Position numbers and translations under genes: made by a program. DNA of 62,975 nucleotides from JACVRX01 sp035697245 (lineage in GTDB: Bacteria > Actinomycetota > Actinomycetes > Jiangellales > Jiangellaceae): contig DASSDH010000214.1 in the NCBI GenBank assembly GCA_035697245.1, positions 1-62,975 on the forward strand, read 5' to 3'. Shown piece after piece: positions 16,936-25,622 of this stretch. The notes below the pieces were generated by a model, which worked only from the letters and a program-made list of their open reading frames with translations, was not told the origin of the DNA and ran no database searches. Each line of letters opens with the position of its first letter. The stretch's first letter is position 1.

Positions 16936-17867
16936 TCGTACTCCTCCCGGTACCTGCGGACCAGGCGGATGCTGATGTAGTTCATGACGACGGTGATGAC
17001 GAACAGCAGCGCGGCGACGGCGAACAGCGACTCGTAGCCGATCGACCCGGTGGGTTGGTCGCCGGACGCCGCCTGAGCGATGAATGCCGTCATCGTCTGG
17101 GCCGGCTCGAGCGGGTTCAGCGTGAGGTTGGGGCTGCTTCCCGCCGCCAGCACGACGATCATCGTCTCGCCAATCGCCCGGCTGAAGCCGAGAACGAATG
17201 CCGCGACGATTCCCGAGATCGCCGCCGGCACGACCACCCTGGTCGCCACATGCATCTTGGTGCTGCCCAGGGCGTAGGCGCCGTCGCGCAGAGACTGGGG
17301 CACCGCGGTCATCGCGTCTTCGGACAGCGACGCAACCGTCGGAACGATCATGATGCCCATCACCAAGCCGGCGCTCAGCATGCTGAAAGTCCCAATGTCG
17401 ATCAGCCGCTGCAGAATCTGCGGGGTGATGAAGGCGAGCGCGAAGAACCCGTAGACCACGGTAGGGATACCAGCGAGCACCTCGAGGATCGGCTTGAACA
17501 CCTTCCGCGCTCGTGGCGAGGCGTACTCGGCTAGGTAGATCGCCGCCCCCAGGCCGATCGGGATGGCCACCAACAGCGCGATCACGGTTGTGGTGAGCGT
17601 CGCGGTCACCAGCGGGAGGACGCCGAAGTTCTGGTCCGCGAACAGGACGGTCCACTCGGTTCCGGTCAGGAAGTCCCAGATCGAGACCGCGGGCTCCTGG
17701 AAGAACTCGATCGTCGGCCCGATGATCGCGATAACGATCCCGATCGTGGTCAGGATCGAGATCAGAGCGGCGAGGAACAGCACGGCTTCGATGGCGCGCT
17801 CGCCGTAGCGCGGCTGCGACCGGCGCAGGGATACTCCTGCGCCGGCCGTATTCGTCGTCGTGCTCAC
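16932..17867 (-). CDS. pstC: Phosphate ABC transporter permease PstC
   Basis: Membrane subunit of 311 residues. It has an N-terminal helix (AVLFLAALISILTTIGIVIA), then the permease domain with AGIPTVVYGFFALAF and the EAA region LRDGAYALGSTKMHVATRVV. FSRAIGETMIVVLAAG is characteristic of PstC. The GTG at 17867 was chosen because it begins 8 bp after pstS and matches the family N-terminus; upstream codons overlap pstS. Translationally coupled to pstA by a 4-bp overlap. Confidence 0.93.
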   Translation of the reverse strand: MSTTTNTAGAGVSLRRSQPRYGERAIEAVLFLAALISILTTIGIVIAIIGPTIEFFQEPAVSIWDFLTGTEWTVLFADQNFGVLPLVTATLTTTVIALLVAIPIGLGAAIYLAEYASPRARKVFKPILEVLAGIPTVVYGFFALAFITPQILQRLIDIGTFSMLSAGLVMGIMIVPTVASLSEDAMTAVPQSLRDGAYALGSTKMHVATRVVVPAAISGIVAAFVLGFSRAIGETMIVVLAAGSSPNLTLNPLEPAQTMTAFIAQAASGDQPTGSIGYESLFAVAALLFVITVVMNYISIRLVRRYREEYE

Positions 17868-17874
17868 GAGCGGC

Positions 17875-18858
17875 TCAGCCGGCCAGCGCGTCGAACTGCT
17901 CTTGTAGGGCGGCCTTCTGCTCCTCGTTGAGTCCAATGAAGCCGGCGGCCTCGGTGATCTCGTCGACGTTCTCGATGTAGAACCTGACGAACCCCTCGAC
18001 CTCGGGCCGCTGCAGCGCTTCCGCCGATGGATAGATGAAAAGCTGCCGGCCGAGCGGCGTGTACGAGCCGTCCTGGACGGTTTCTGGGCTCGGCGCGACG
18101 CAGCCGCTGCCGTTGTCGACCTCGAGCGCCTTGAGGGTGTCCGAATTCTGCTCGTAGTAGGTGTAGCCGAGGTACCCCAGGCCGCCCGTGGATCCTGAGA
18201 CAGCCTGGACGATCACGTTGTCGTCCTCGGAGGCCTGGTAGTCGGTCCGGGAAGCGCCTTCCTCGCCATTGATCACGTCGGTGAAGTAGTCGAACGTCCC
18301 CGAGTCGGTGCCAGGCCCGGCGAGGACCAATGGCTCGTCCGGGAACGACGGGTCGACCTGGTTCCAGCTGCTGACCGTGGAGTCCGGTGCCCAGATCGCG
18401 TTCAGCTGCTCGACGGTCAGGCACGTCGCCCAGTCGTTCTTGGTGCTGACGATCGCTGTCAGCCCGTCGTTGGCAATGGCGAACTCGTCCTGGGTGATTC
18501 CGTTTTGCTCGCAAGTCGCGATCTCGTCCTCCTCGATCGGCCTGGAGGCGTCGGAGATGTCGGTTTCACCGGCGCAGAACTTCTCGAACCCGCCGCCGGT
18601 GCCCGATTGACCGACTGAGACTTGGACCTCGGGATTCTCGGCCTGGAAGAGTTCGGCGGCCGCGCTGGTCAACGGGAACACCGTACTCGAACCGTCGATG
18701 ACGACCTCACCGGACAGGGCCGCCTCGGAGCTATCGTCGCCACCCTCGGCGGTTGCGTTCTCCGGGTCGTTGCCGCTGCCGCAGGCAACCAGCACGAGAG
18801 CGGCCGCGCTCGCGACCGCACGTGGCGCCCAGCGCCGGCTCGTGGGACTGATCTTCAC
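17875..18858 (-). CDS. pstS: Phosphate-binding lipoprotein PstS
   Basis: Extracytoplasmic phosphate receptor of 327 residues. It has an N-terminal signal with the lipobox LVAC near residue 22. Phosphate-contact motifs are DGSSTVFPLT, QSGTGGGFEKFCAGETDISDASRP in part (SGTGGGFEKF and GETDISDASR), and GTDSGTFDYFTDVI. The GTG at 18858 has an AAAGGA site upstream. A PHO-box-like pair of 11-bp repeats lies 84 bp upstream, so phosphate starvation probably induces the operon through RegX3/PhoP. Confidence 0.95.
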   Translation of the reverse strand: MKISPTSRRWAPRAVASAAALVLVACGSGNDPENATAEGGDDSSEAALSGEVVIDGSSTVFPLTSAAAELFQAENPEVQVSVGQSGTGGGFEKFCAGETDISDASRPIEEDEIATCEQNGITQDEFAIANDGLTAIVSTKNDWATCLTVEQLNAIWAPDSTVSSWNQVDPSFPDEPLVLAGPGTDSGTFDYFTDVINGEEGASRTDYQASEDDNVIVQAVSGSTGGLGYLGYTYYEQNSDTLKALEVDNGSGCVAPSPETVQDGSYTPLGRQLFIYPSAEALQRPEVEGFVRFYIENVDEITEAAGFIGLNEEQKAALQEQFDALAG

Positions 18859-18941
18859 TTGGGTGGTCCTTTCGGGAACGTTTCTCCTCGCAACGCCATG
18901 ACACGGCGAAAGTAGGCAGCACAGATGACGATGTGGCCCGC

Positions 18942-18963
18942 GGTGGGTGAACGAGAAATGAAC
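18942..18963 (-). promoter_or_regulatory. PHO box before pstS
   Basis: Two adjacent 11-bp direct repeats on the minus strand, GTTCATTTCTC and GTTCACCCACC, match the GTTCACC-type PHO box of actinobacterial phosphate regulators. They lie upstream of the pstS start. The genome's RegX3 (47.1 kb) is the likely binder. Confidence 0.8.
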
Positions 18964-19031
18964 GCAAACCACCGAGTACCGGTCGCCTGTCGAACGCCCG
19001 AGTTGCGTCCGAAGAACCAATGGCACCGCGG

Positions 19032-19119
19032 GGAATGACCACGTTCACCACCCCTGTGGGTACATCACCAGGCTTGCAGGCCTGGTGACGTATAGGCACG
19101 GGTGGTGAACGTGGTCATT
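19032..19119. repeat. Dispersed palindromic repeat, copy B (both arms, ~88-bp inverted repeat)
   Basis: This copy carries the GAATGACCACGTTCACCACC arm on the left and its reverse complement, GGTGGTGAACGTGGTCATT, on the right, around the core ATCACCAGGC-TTGCAG-GCCTGGTGA. The whole unit can fold as one long hairpin. The stop codon of the DUF2332 gene (19115-19117) lies inside the right arm. It sits just upstream of the pstS control region. Confidence 0.9.
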
Positions 19120-20092
19120 TGCGCAAGGTGGTAGGCGCTCGCCGAAGCCAGTGCAGTGCCTGGCCATGAGGTGCGGCAAGGGCAAGCGGTGTGCCGTCCA
19201 GAGCGAGGACAAATGGCGGAGGCCCATTTGTTGGCAGCCGAACCCGCGCGACCAGCTCCGGCAGCACATCGGGGCCCTCGTTGGAGATCCAGTGGCCAGG
19301 TAGGGATTGGACGATGTCGACGAACGCCCGTCGGGTCTCGGCTGACAGGTAGACGAGAACTGCGCTGTGGAACACGACCAGAGTGGCGGACGCCGGAGCC
19401 TGGGCGGCCAGCGCGGGAAGCTCGGCGATCAAGTCGCCGCGTCGAATCATCGGCGGGTGTGCGCCGACGATACGGGCAGCTGCCCGCAGCCGCGCCACCC
19501 GTTCGGGCTGACCGGGCCAGATGAGTGACTCGAGCCAGCGCAGGTCGTTGTCGTCAGCCACGTCGAGTGGGTTGAGGTCGATACCCGCCCGCCAGACCAC
19601 CTTGGGCACGTCGGCGGGAACGGGAACGTCGCCGCTGACGGCGCAGTCGATCCGCACCAGGCTCTCCGGCGGGCCAATGCTGACGCCGTCGAATCGGTAC
19701 TGGTACTCGTCGGGATACAGACACAGGCCCGCCGCTGCCCCTACTTCCAGCAAGGCCAACGGCTGCGGCAAGCCCGCCAACACTGGCAGCAGTGTCGCGC
19801 ACCGGGCGGGCTCGTTGGTCTGGGTGCTGAGCTCGTGCATCGTCGCGGTGAGATCGGCCCAATGACTCACGGCCCAATCGCGGAACGCGGCCGGCGGCAT
19901 GACCGGACCGCCGAGATACCGGGTGGCGGCAAAGAACAGGTTGGGCTGCCGTTTCGGCTCCGGCAAGTCATCGAGCAACCAGAGCAGCTCCTGGTCTTCC
20001 GCGACCGCGGCCGCGAGCTCCTCGTACGCCGGCGACTCGTCCCGGCTGTCCCGCGCGAACTCCCGATACCTCTGGACCGTGTTCACGGTGAC
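19115..20092 (-). CDS. DUF2332 family protein
   Basis: A 325-residue protein of the actinobacterial DUF2332 family, whose function is unknown to me. Family-like stretches include LLEVGAAAGLCLYPDEYQYR (near residue 120), GIDLNPLDVADDNDLRWLES, and the region LVVFHSAVLVYLSAETRRAF. The LLEVGAAAGL segment resembles a methyltransferase motif I, so a SAM-dependent fold is possible. The GTG at 20092 was chosen over the longer frame because upstream codons are Ser/Cys-rich and not coding-like. It follows mutT1 by 31 bp. Its stop is embedded in repeat B. Confidence 0.8.
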   Translation of the reverse strand, partial: VTVNTVQRYREFARDSRDESPAYEELAAAVAEDQELLWLLDDLPEPKRQPNLFFAATRYLGGPVMPPAAFRDWAVSHWADLTATMHELSTQTNEPARCATLLPVLAGLPQPLALLEVGAAAGLCLYPDEYQYRFDGVSIGPPESLVRIDCAVSGDVPVPADVPKVVWRAGIDLNPLDVADDNDLRWLESLIWPGQPERVARLRAAARIVGAHPPMIRRGDLIAELPALAAQAPASATLVVFHSAVLVYLSAETRRAFVDIVQSLPGHWISNEGPDVLPELVARVRLPTNGPPPFVLALDGTPLALAAPHGQALHWLRRAPTTLRK

Positions 20093-20123
20093 ACGCTGCC
20101 AGGTGGACCACCCGGCCTTGCAG

Positions 20124-21041
20124 CTAGATGTGGAACCGCTCGACGGCCACCGGCACGCCGCCACGGTGGTGGAAGACCAGGAAGTCGCCGACGTGAAGCG
20201 GCTCGGTCGGCGCCAGGTCGGGTGCCTGCTCCGCGGCCGCGGCGATCACGTGGGGAAGTACCGGCCGGTGCGAGCAGACGACGGTCCGTGCGCCGTCGGC
20301 GAGTAGAGCCCGGGTCACCTTTTCCACGGCGAGCGGCTGCTCGAGGTGGCCATCCTCCGACAGCACGGGCTGAAGCTCCAGCGGCACGCCGGTGGCGTCG
20401 ACGCACGGCCGCACACTGTCGACACACCGAACCGCGTCGCTGGACACCACCCGGGTGAGCCCGAGCGCGCGAAACGGCGGAACCAGGGCCTGTGCATCCG
20501 CTGCGCCGCGCTTGTTCAGCGGCCGCAATGCATCGGGCCCATCCCATGACGACCGATCGATCGCCTCGGTATGGCGAAGCACGACGACCGGCACCGTGCG
20601 GATCTCACCGGCGAGGAGGTCGGCAACCACCTCGGTGTCGCGGGGGTGAGTGAGCCGGTGAGCGGCCTCGGCGGCGGGCACGAAAGCGATCTGGTCGATC
20701 TCCTTGGTGCCCTGCCACATCGGCGCATTGTCGTCGGCGCGGGCGGCCCAGTAGTGGACTCGCTTGGGCACCCCGTTGACCTCGTAGTGCTGGGTCGGCA
20801 GCGGCCGGTCGAGGACGACCCGCTGTCCGGTCTCCTCTTCGACCTCACGCACGGCACCAGCCAACGGGTGCTCGCGGCGGTCCAACTTGCCCTTGGGCAA
20901 CGACCAGTCGTCGTAGCGAGGGCGATGCACAAGGCAGACCTCGACCTCCCCGGGATGCGCGGGATCTGGTCGCCACACGACGGCGCCAGCAGCGACGACA
21001 GTGCCGTCCGATGTATCGGAGCCGCTCAGGTCGCCAGCCAT
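20124..21041 (-). CDS. mutT1: NUDIX hydrolase fused to a histidine-phosphatase domain (MutT1-like)
   Basis: About 305 residues with two domains. The NUDIX domain (~10-140) has the box GKLDRREHPLAGAVREVEEETG, seen as GAVREVEEETG after SLPKGKLD. The C-terminal domain (~150-300) starts with VVVLRHTEA, an RHx motif of phosphoglycerate-mutase-like phosphatases, and has a second His in VCSHRPVLPHV. Mycobacterial MutT1 with this layout hydrolyses 8-oxo-GTP/dGTP and diadenosine polyphosphates. Located beside ppk1, as in mycobacteria. A GTG at 21050 is an alternative start. Confidence 0.88.
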   Translation of the reverse strand: MAGDLSGSDTSDGTVVAAGAVVWRPDPAHPGEVEVCLVHRPRYDDWSLPKGKLDRREHPLAGAVREVEEETGQRVVLDRPLPTQHYEVNGVPKRVHYWAARADDNAPMWQGTKEIDQIAFVPAAEAAHRLTHPRDTEVVADLLAGEIRTVPVVVLRHTEAIDRSSWDGPDALRPLNKRGAADAQALVPPFRALGLTRVVSSDAVRCVDSVRPCVDATGVPLELQPVLSEDGHLEQPLAVEKVTRALLADGARTVVCSHRPVLPHVIAAAAEQAPDLAPTEPLHVGDFLVFHHRGGVPVAVERFHI

Positions 21042-22588
21042 CGCCGCCACTTTGGCCGGCTGACTTTGGGCCAGAGCCGGGCGAACTCGCGGCGGGTCGC
21101 CGTAACCCCTTCGCGCTCCGCTGCATACAACACACCGAGCGTGAAACTGGCGGGCGCGTCGGCGTTCGCAGCCATCGCCTGGATGGCTGCGCCGGCGTCG
21201 GCGGCGTCCTGGTGCTCACCGAGGATCTCCGTGACACGCTCCATCTGCTCCGCGAACGCCTTTGCCTCCGCACCCAGGACCGGCGCCACCGCCTCGCCTG
21301 CGTATCGGGCTCGCTTGGCCGCGATCCGCGCCTGGTGCCACTCGTCGTCCGGCGCCCCTCCCGGCAGCGCCGACTCGTCGTCGAGAACAGCCTTCGCCCT
21401 CTTCGCCAGCCGTTTCCACGCCTTGCGCACCAGCGGGGGGAGCGCCTCACTCGCCGGCGCCGCGGCGGCCTCGGTGAAAGCCGGTTTCGCGGCTGCCACG
21501 ACCAGTCGTTCGTGCAGGTCGATGTAACGGTCCGACGACAGCAGCACGGCAACCCGAGCGCGGGCCTCTTTCTGCCGCTCTCGGGTCCGGCCGAGGACGG
21601 TCACAGTCGGGTCCTCGGGCACGGCGTCGTCGGGCAATGCAGCCATGCGCTCTTCCAGTCGGGCGATCAGCACGTCGAGCTCGCGCAGCTCGCCGAGACC
21701 CTGGGCGGCCCAGCGCAGCTCGTCGCGCAACTCGTCGGCCCACTCCCGGTCGAGCAGCGGACGGAAGACTCGCAGCCCGCTGCGCAACCGTCGGGCGGCC
21801 ACGCGCATCTTGTGCACCGCGTCCCATGGGCCGTCCGGGTCGCGCCGGAAGACGAGGTCAGCCGCCCGGAGAGCACGGGTGTGTAGCGCGATAAAGGCTT
21901 GGACGGCCGCGCTTGCCGGCTCGTCGGCTCCAACCTCGTCTGGTTCCGGTACCTCAGGGGCGGCAACGGCGCGCGTACCGAGTGCTCGGACTGGCTTCGA
22001 GATGAACTCGCCGCTGACTGCCCCGGACTGGTCGAGTTGCGTGACGACGTGGTCGACGAGCTCGGGGGGAGCCCCCGACAGCTCGAGCTCTCGAAACTGC
22101 GCGGACGCCTGCCCGGAGCCGTTGATGACTTGGACCGTGTCGTCGACCAGCTCGGCGGCGGGCCGCCCATCCGCGTCCAGTACGTGACGGACGTGCCGGG
22201 TCGTGCGCAGCGTGACGACTGGATGCACCAGACTGTGTCGCACGACTGCGCAGACAAGATCGAGCAGTTCCGACGGAGGTGCCTGCGGTTCTCCGGCATC
22301 GAGGGGCAATCGCAGCTCGTCCCGAACCTCTTCCGCGGCTTCCGGCACCTTGATCTTGAGATGCCAGCCCTCGTCGGGTCCGCCGGTGCGCCGGCGAAGG
22401 TTCATTCCCTCCCGGATCAGTCGCAGGTCTGGCGTGTCGTAGTACACGGTCTCGAGCTCGACAATGCCGTGGTCTTCCACGTCGGTGACGACGTCCGCCC
22501 GGGTCATGTCCGGGACCCGGTACAAGCCGTGGACGCGGAACTTGTGCTCGACTTCGCGGACAGTCGGCACCGGCTCCGCTGGGCTCAC
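21026..22588 (-). CDS. CYTH and CHAD domain protein
   Basis: A 520-residue fusion. The N-terminal CYTH domain (~1-200) shows the ExExK signature in REVEHKFRV near residue 10 and further basic and acidic tunnel residues (LRRRTGG, HLKIKVPE). The C-terminal CHAD domain (~225-515) is helical with paired basic/His repeats such as VHKMRVAARRLRSGLRVF and EWHQARIAAKRARYAGEAV. CYTH enzymes act on triphosphates and CHAD domains bind polyphosphate, so this is likely a polyphosphate-associated triphosphatase. Overlaps ppk1 by 4 bp and mutT1 by ~16-25 bp. Confidence 0.9.
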   Translation of the reverse strand: MSPAEPVPTVREVEHKFRVHGLYRVPDMTRADVVTDVEDHGIVELETVYYDTPDLRLIREGMNLRRRTGGPDEGWHLKIKVPEAAEEVRDELRLPLDAGEPQAPPSELLDLVCAVVRHSLVHPVVTLRTTRHVRHVLDADGRPAAELVDDTVQVINGSGQASAQFRELELSGAPPELVDHVVTQLDQSGAVSGEFISKPVRALGTRAVAAPEVPEPDEVGADEPASAAVQAFIALHTRALRAADLVFRRDPDGPWDAVHKMRVAARRLRSGLRVFRPLLDREWADELRDELRWAAQGLGELRELDVLIARLEERMAALPDDAVPEDPTVTVLGRTRERQKEARARVAVLLSSDRYIDLHERLVVAAAKPAFTEAAAAPASEALPPLVRKAWKRLAKRAKAVLDDESALPGGAPDDEWHQARIAAKRARYAGEAVAPVLGAEAKAFAEQMERVTEILGEHQDAADAGAAIQAMAANADAPASFTLGVLYAAEREGVTATRREFARLWPKVSRPKWRRWLAT

Positions 22589-24678
22589 GCCGCGGCCCTA
22601 CGCCGGCTCTTCTGTTCGATCAGGATCTCCTGCAGGTCGGCCAGTGGTTGACCGTCGGCGTCCTTGTGAACCCGGACCCAGGTGCTGTCGGGTTGCAGGT
22701 GCCACGAGGCGACCCCAGGGTCGAACGCCAGATCGAACAGGGCGCCCAGTTCCCTTTGTTGCGCCGGGCTGCCCAACCTGACCATGGTCTCGACCCGCCG
22801 GTCGAGATTGCGGTGCATGAGATCCGCCGAGCCGATCCAGTACTCGGGATCGTCGACGTTCTGGAAGGCGAGGATGCGCGAGTGCTCGAGGAAGCGGCCG
22901 AGAGTGCTGCGCACCCGGATGTTCTCGGACAGGTTCGGCACTCCAGGGCGCAGACAGCAGATGCCGCGCACCCAGAGGTCGACCGGGACACCGGCAGAAG
23001 AGGCCTCATAGAGGGCGTCGGTGATGCCCTCGTCGACCAGGCTGTTCACCTTGAACCGGATGGCGGCCGGCTTACCGGCGCGGTGGTTCTCGATCTCGCC
23101 CTGGATTCGCTCCACAATGCCGCTGCGGAGCGCATGTGGCGCGACCAGGAGGCGCTCGTAGTCGGAGTCGATCGAGTAGCCCGACAGCGAGTTGAACAGG
23201 TGGTTGGCGTCCTCGGCGACGACAGGGTCTGCGGTAAGCAGGCCGAGGTCCTCATAGAGGCGGGCGGTCTTCGGATGGTAGTTGCCCGTGCCAAAGTGGC
23301 TGTACCGACGAATCCCCCCGCCATGGTCGGCTTCGTCACGCACGACCAGGCAGAGCTTGCAATGGGTCTTGAGCCCGACCATGCCGTAGACGACGTGCAC
23401 GCCGGCCTGCTCGAGTTTGCGCGCCCAGGTGATGTTGGCCTGCTCGTCGAAGCGGGCCTTGATCTCGACCAGCGCGAGTACCTGCTTGCCGGCCTCTGCC
23501 GCATCGATCAGGGCGTCGACGATCGGCGAGTCACCGCTGGTGCGGTAAAGGGTCTGCTTGATGGCCAGCACCCGCTGGTCGGCGGCCGCCTGCTCGATGA
23601 ACCGCTGCACGCTCGTCGAGAACGAGTCGTACGGGTGATGCACCAGGATGTCTCGGGAGCGGATCGCGGCGAACATGTCCGCCGGCGACGCGGATTCAAC
23701 GTCCGGCAGATCCCGGTGAGTGGCCGGCAGGAACGGAGGGTACTTGTGCTCTGCGCGGTCGAGCTCGGCGATCCGGAACAGCCCGGTCAGGTCAAGCGGA
23801 CCGGGCAGGTGTAACACCTCGTTGCTCGACACGCCGAGCTCGCGTTGCAGCAGGTCGAGCACATGCGGATCGACGGTCTCCTCGACCTCGAGGCGGACGG
23901 CCGGGCCGAACCGTCGGCGCATGAGTTCGCGCTCCATTGCGGTGAGCAGGTTCTCGGCGTCGTCCTCTTCGACCTCGACGTCCTCGTTGCGGGTTACCCG
24001 GAAGGTGTGGTGCTGGAGCACCTCCATGCCGAGGAAGAGCTGGGACAGGTGCGCGGCGATCACGTCCTCGAGCGGTACGAACCGCTGCTCGGCGACCGGC
24101 AGGAACCGGGGGAAGTTCGGCGGCACCTTGACCCGGGCGAAGTGCTCGGTGGCCGTGCGGGGATTCCTGAGGACGACGGCGAGGTTGAGCGAGAGCCCGG
24201 AGATGTAGGGGAACGGATGTGCCGGGTCGACGGCCAGCGGAGTCAGCACCGGGAAAATTCGCTCGCCGAACAACTCCCGCAGCCGGTTGTGCTCGGAGTC
24301 GTCGAGATCGTCCCATCGGGAGATCTCGATGCCTTCCTTCACCAGCGCCGGCAGCACGTCGTTGTGGAAACAGTTCGCCTGCCGTGTCATCAGCTCACGG
24401 GTCAGGGTGAGCGTCCCTTCGTGGACCTCCCGGGGGAGCAGGCCGCTCGCGGCTCTGACGGCGACCCCGGCCGCGATGCGGCGCTTGAGACCGGCGACCC
24501 GGACCATGAAGAACTCGTCGAGATTGCTGGAGAAAATGGCGAGAAACTTGGTGCGCTCCAGCAGCGGCACGTCGGGATCCTCGGCGAGTTCGAGCACCCG
24601 GGTATTGAAGGCGAGCCAGGAGAACTCGCGGTCGATGTACCTCTCTTCCGTCCGCACCGCCTCCGCTGCCAGCGCCAT
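22585..24678 (-). CDS. ppk1: Polyphosphate kinase 1
   Basis: Reversibly makes inorganic polyphosphate from ATP. 697 residues, typical length. The N-terminal domain has REFSWLAFNTRVLELAEDP and SNLDEFFMVRVAG. The catalytic core contains HHPYDSFSTSVQRFIEQAA and the autophosphorylated His region HFGTGNYHPKTARLYEDLGL, plus the second phospholipase-D-like part with FMHRNLDRRVE-type residues (LMHRNLDRRVETMVRLG). First gene of the ppk1-CYTH/CHAD-mutT1-DUF2332 cluster. Phosphate-starvation control is likely but no PHO box is obvious within ~75 bp upstream. Confidence 0.96.
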   Translation of the reverse strand: MALAAEAVRTEERYIDREFSWLAFNTRVLELAEDPDVPLLERTKFLAIFSSNLDEFFMVRVAGLKRRIAAGVAVRAASGLLPREVHEGTLTLTRELMTRQANCFHNDVLPALVKEGIEISRWDDLDDSEHNRLRELFGERIFPVLTPLAVDPAHPFPYISGLSLNLAVVLRNPRTATEHFARVKVPPNFPRFLPVAEQRFVPLEDVIAAHLSQLFLGMEVLQHHTFRVTRNEDVEVEEDDAENLLTAMERELMRRRFGPAVRLEVEETVDPHVLDLLQRELGVSSNEVLHLPGPLDLTGLFRIAELDRAEHKYPPFLPATHRDLPDVESASPADMFAAIRSRDILVHHPYDSFSTSVQRFIEQAAADQRVLAIKQTLYRTSGDSPIVDALIDAAEAGKQVLALVEIKARFDEQANITWARKLEQAGVHVVYGMVGLKTHCKLCLVVRDEADHGGGIRRYSHFGTGNYHPKTARLYEDLGLLTADPVVAEDANHLFNSLSGYSIDSDYERLLVAPHALRSGIVERIQGEIENHRAGKPAAIRFKVNSLVDEGITDALYEASSAGVPVDLWVRGICCLRPGVPNLSENIRVRSTLGRFLEHSRILAFQNVDDPEYWIGSADLMHRNLDRRVETMVRLGSPAQQRELGALFDLAFDPGVASWHLQPDSTWVRVHKDADGQPLADLQEILIEQKSRRRAAA

Positions 24679-24752
24679 GCTTCACATGTTGACACGGCAT
24701 CGTGAACGGGCGATAGGCACTGGCTGACGGGTTCCGGTCGATTAGACCGGAA

Positions 24753-25622
24753 TCAGCTGGCGGGGCGGGCATACATGACATCGGCGGCAACCCGCTCGAA
24801 GCCGAGCCCGCCATAGAGGCGCACCGCGCTCTGGTTGTTCTCGTCGACGTAGAGGATGGCCCGGTCGAGACCGATATCCCGCAGGTGATGCAACCCGACG
24901 AGGGTGAGTGACTTGCCCAGACCGTGGCCGCGCTCCGTCGGGTCGATACCGACGACATAGACCTCTCCCGTTGACTCGTCGTGCACCTTCGTCCAGTGAA
25001 AGCCGACCATCGACGGTCCACGTCTGGCGACGAAGAAGCCCGCCGGGTCGAACCACGCTTCGGCTATCCGGTCGCGCAGGTCGTCCAGGCTCCACCTGCC
25101 CTGCTCCGGATGGTCGGCGAAGACCCGGGCGTTCAGCTCGACCCATGCGTCGTCGTCGGCACCGAGAACGAAGGTGTCGACGACGATGCCGTGCGGAATC
25201 TCTGGCAGAGGGAGGTCGTCGGTCAGCAGGCGGCCCATGAGCCACAGCGACCGCACCCGCTCGAAGCCGACCGCCGCGGCGAATGCCTGGGCGGCCGGTA
25301 GGTCACCGTGCGCCCAGATCCTCAGCTCGGGCTCGTGGATGTCCGCCAGAAGCCGGGCGACCAACGCCCGGCCGATTCCCTGGCGCCGGTGATCCGGGTG
25401 AACGACGAGCTCTGCGGCACCAGTTGCCTGGTCCAGTTGTGCGTACGCGACGATGCGGCCGTCCCTGCGGAGGACTAGGTGCACGACCGGCGCGCCGACC
25501 CGCAGCTGGAGAAAGCCCTGCTCCGAGAGCGCGCCGACGCCGTCGATCCTGGCGGCAGCCTCGATGAGAGCGGTGACGCCACCGATGTCAGCGTCGGCCA
25601 GCCCGTCCCGCGCCTTGATCAC
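24753..25622 (-). CDS. mshD: Mycothiol synthase
   Basis: Transfers acetyl from acetyl-CoA to Cys-GlcN-inositol in the last step of mycothiol synthesis. 289 residues with two tandem GNAT domains. The first has HPDHRRQGIGRALVARLLAD; the second has VVGIDPTERGHGLGKSLTLVGLHHLRD in part (GIDPTERGHGLGKSL) and YVDENNQSAVRLYGGLGFE. The tandem arrangement and the length are specific for MshD. The GTG start overlaps the glnR stop by 4 bp. The glnR-mshD pairing is seen in mycobacteria. Confidence 0.95.
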   Translation of the reverse strand: MIKARDGLADADIGGVTALIEAAARIDGVGALSEQGFLQLRVGAPVVHLVLRRDGRIVAYAQLDQATGAAELVVHPDHRRQGIGRALVARLLADIHEPELRIWAHGDLPAAQAFAAAVGFERVRSLWLMGRLLTDDLPLPEIPHGIVVDTFVLGADDDAWVELNARVFADHPEQGRWSLDDLRDRIAEAWFDPAGFFVARRGPSMVGFHWTKVHDESTGEVYVVGIDPTERGHGLGKSLTLVGLHHLRDIGLDRAILYVDENNQSAVRLYGGLGFERVAADVMYARPAS

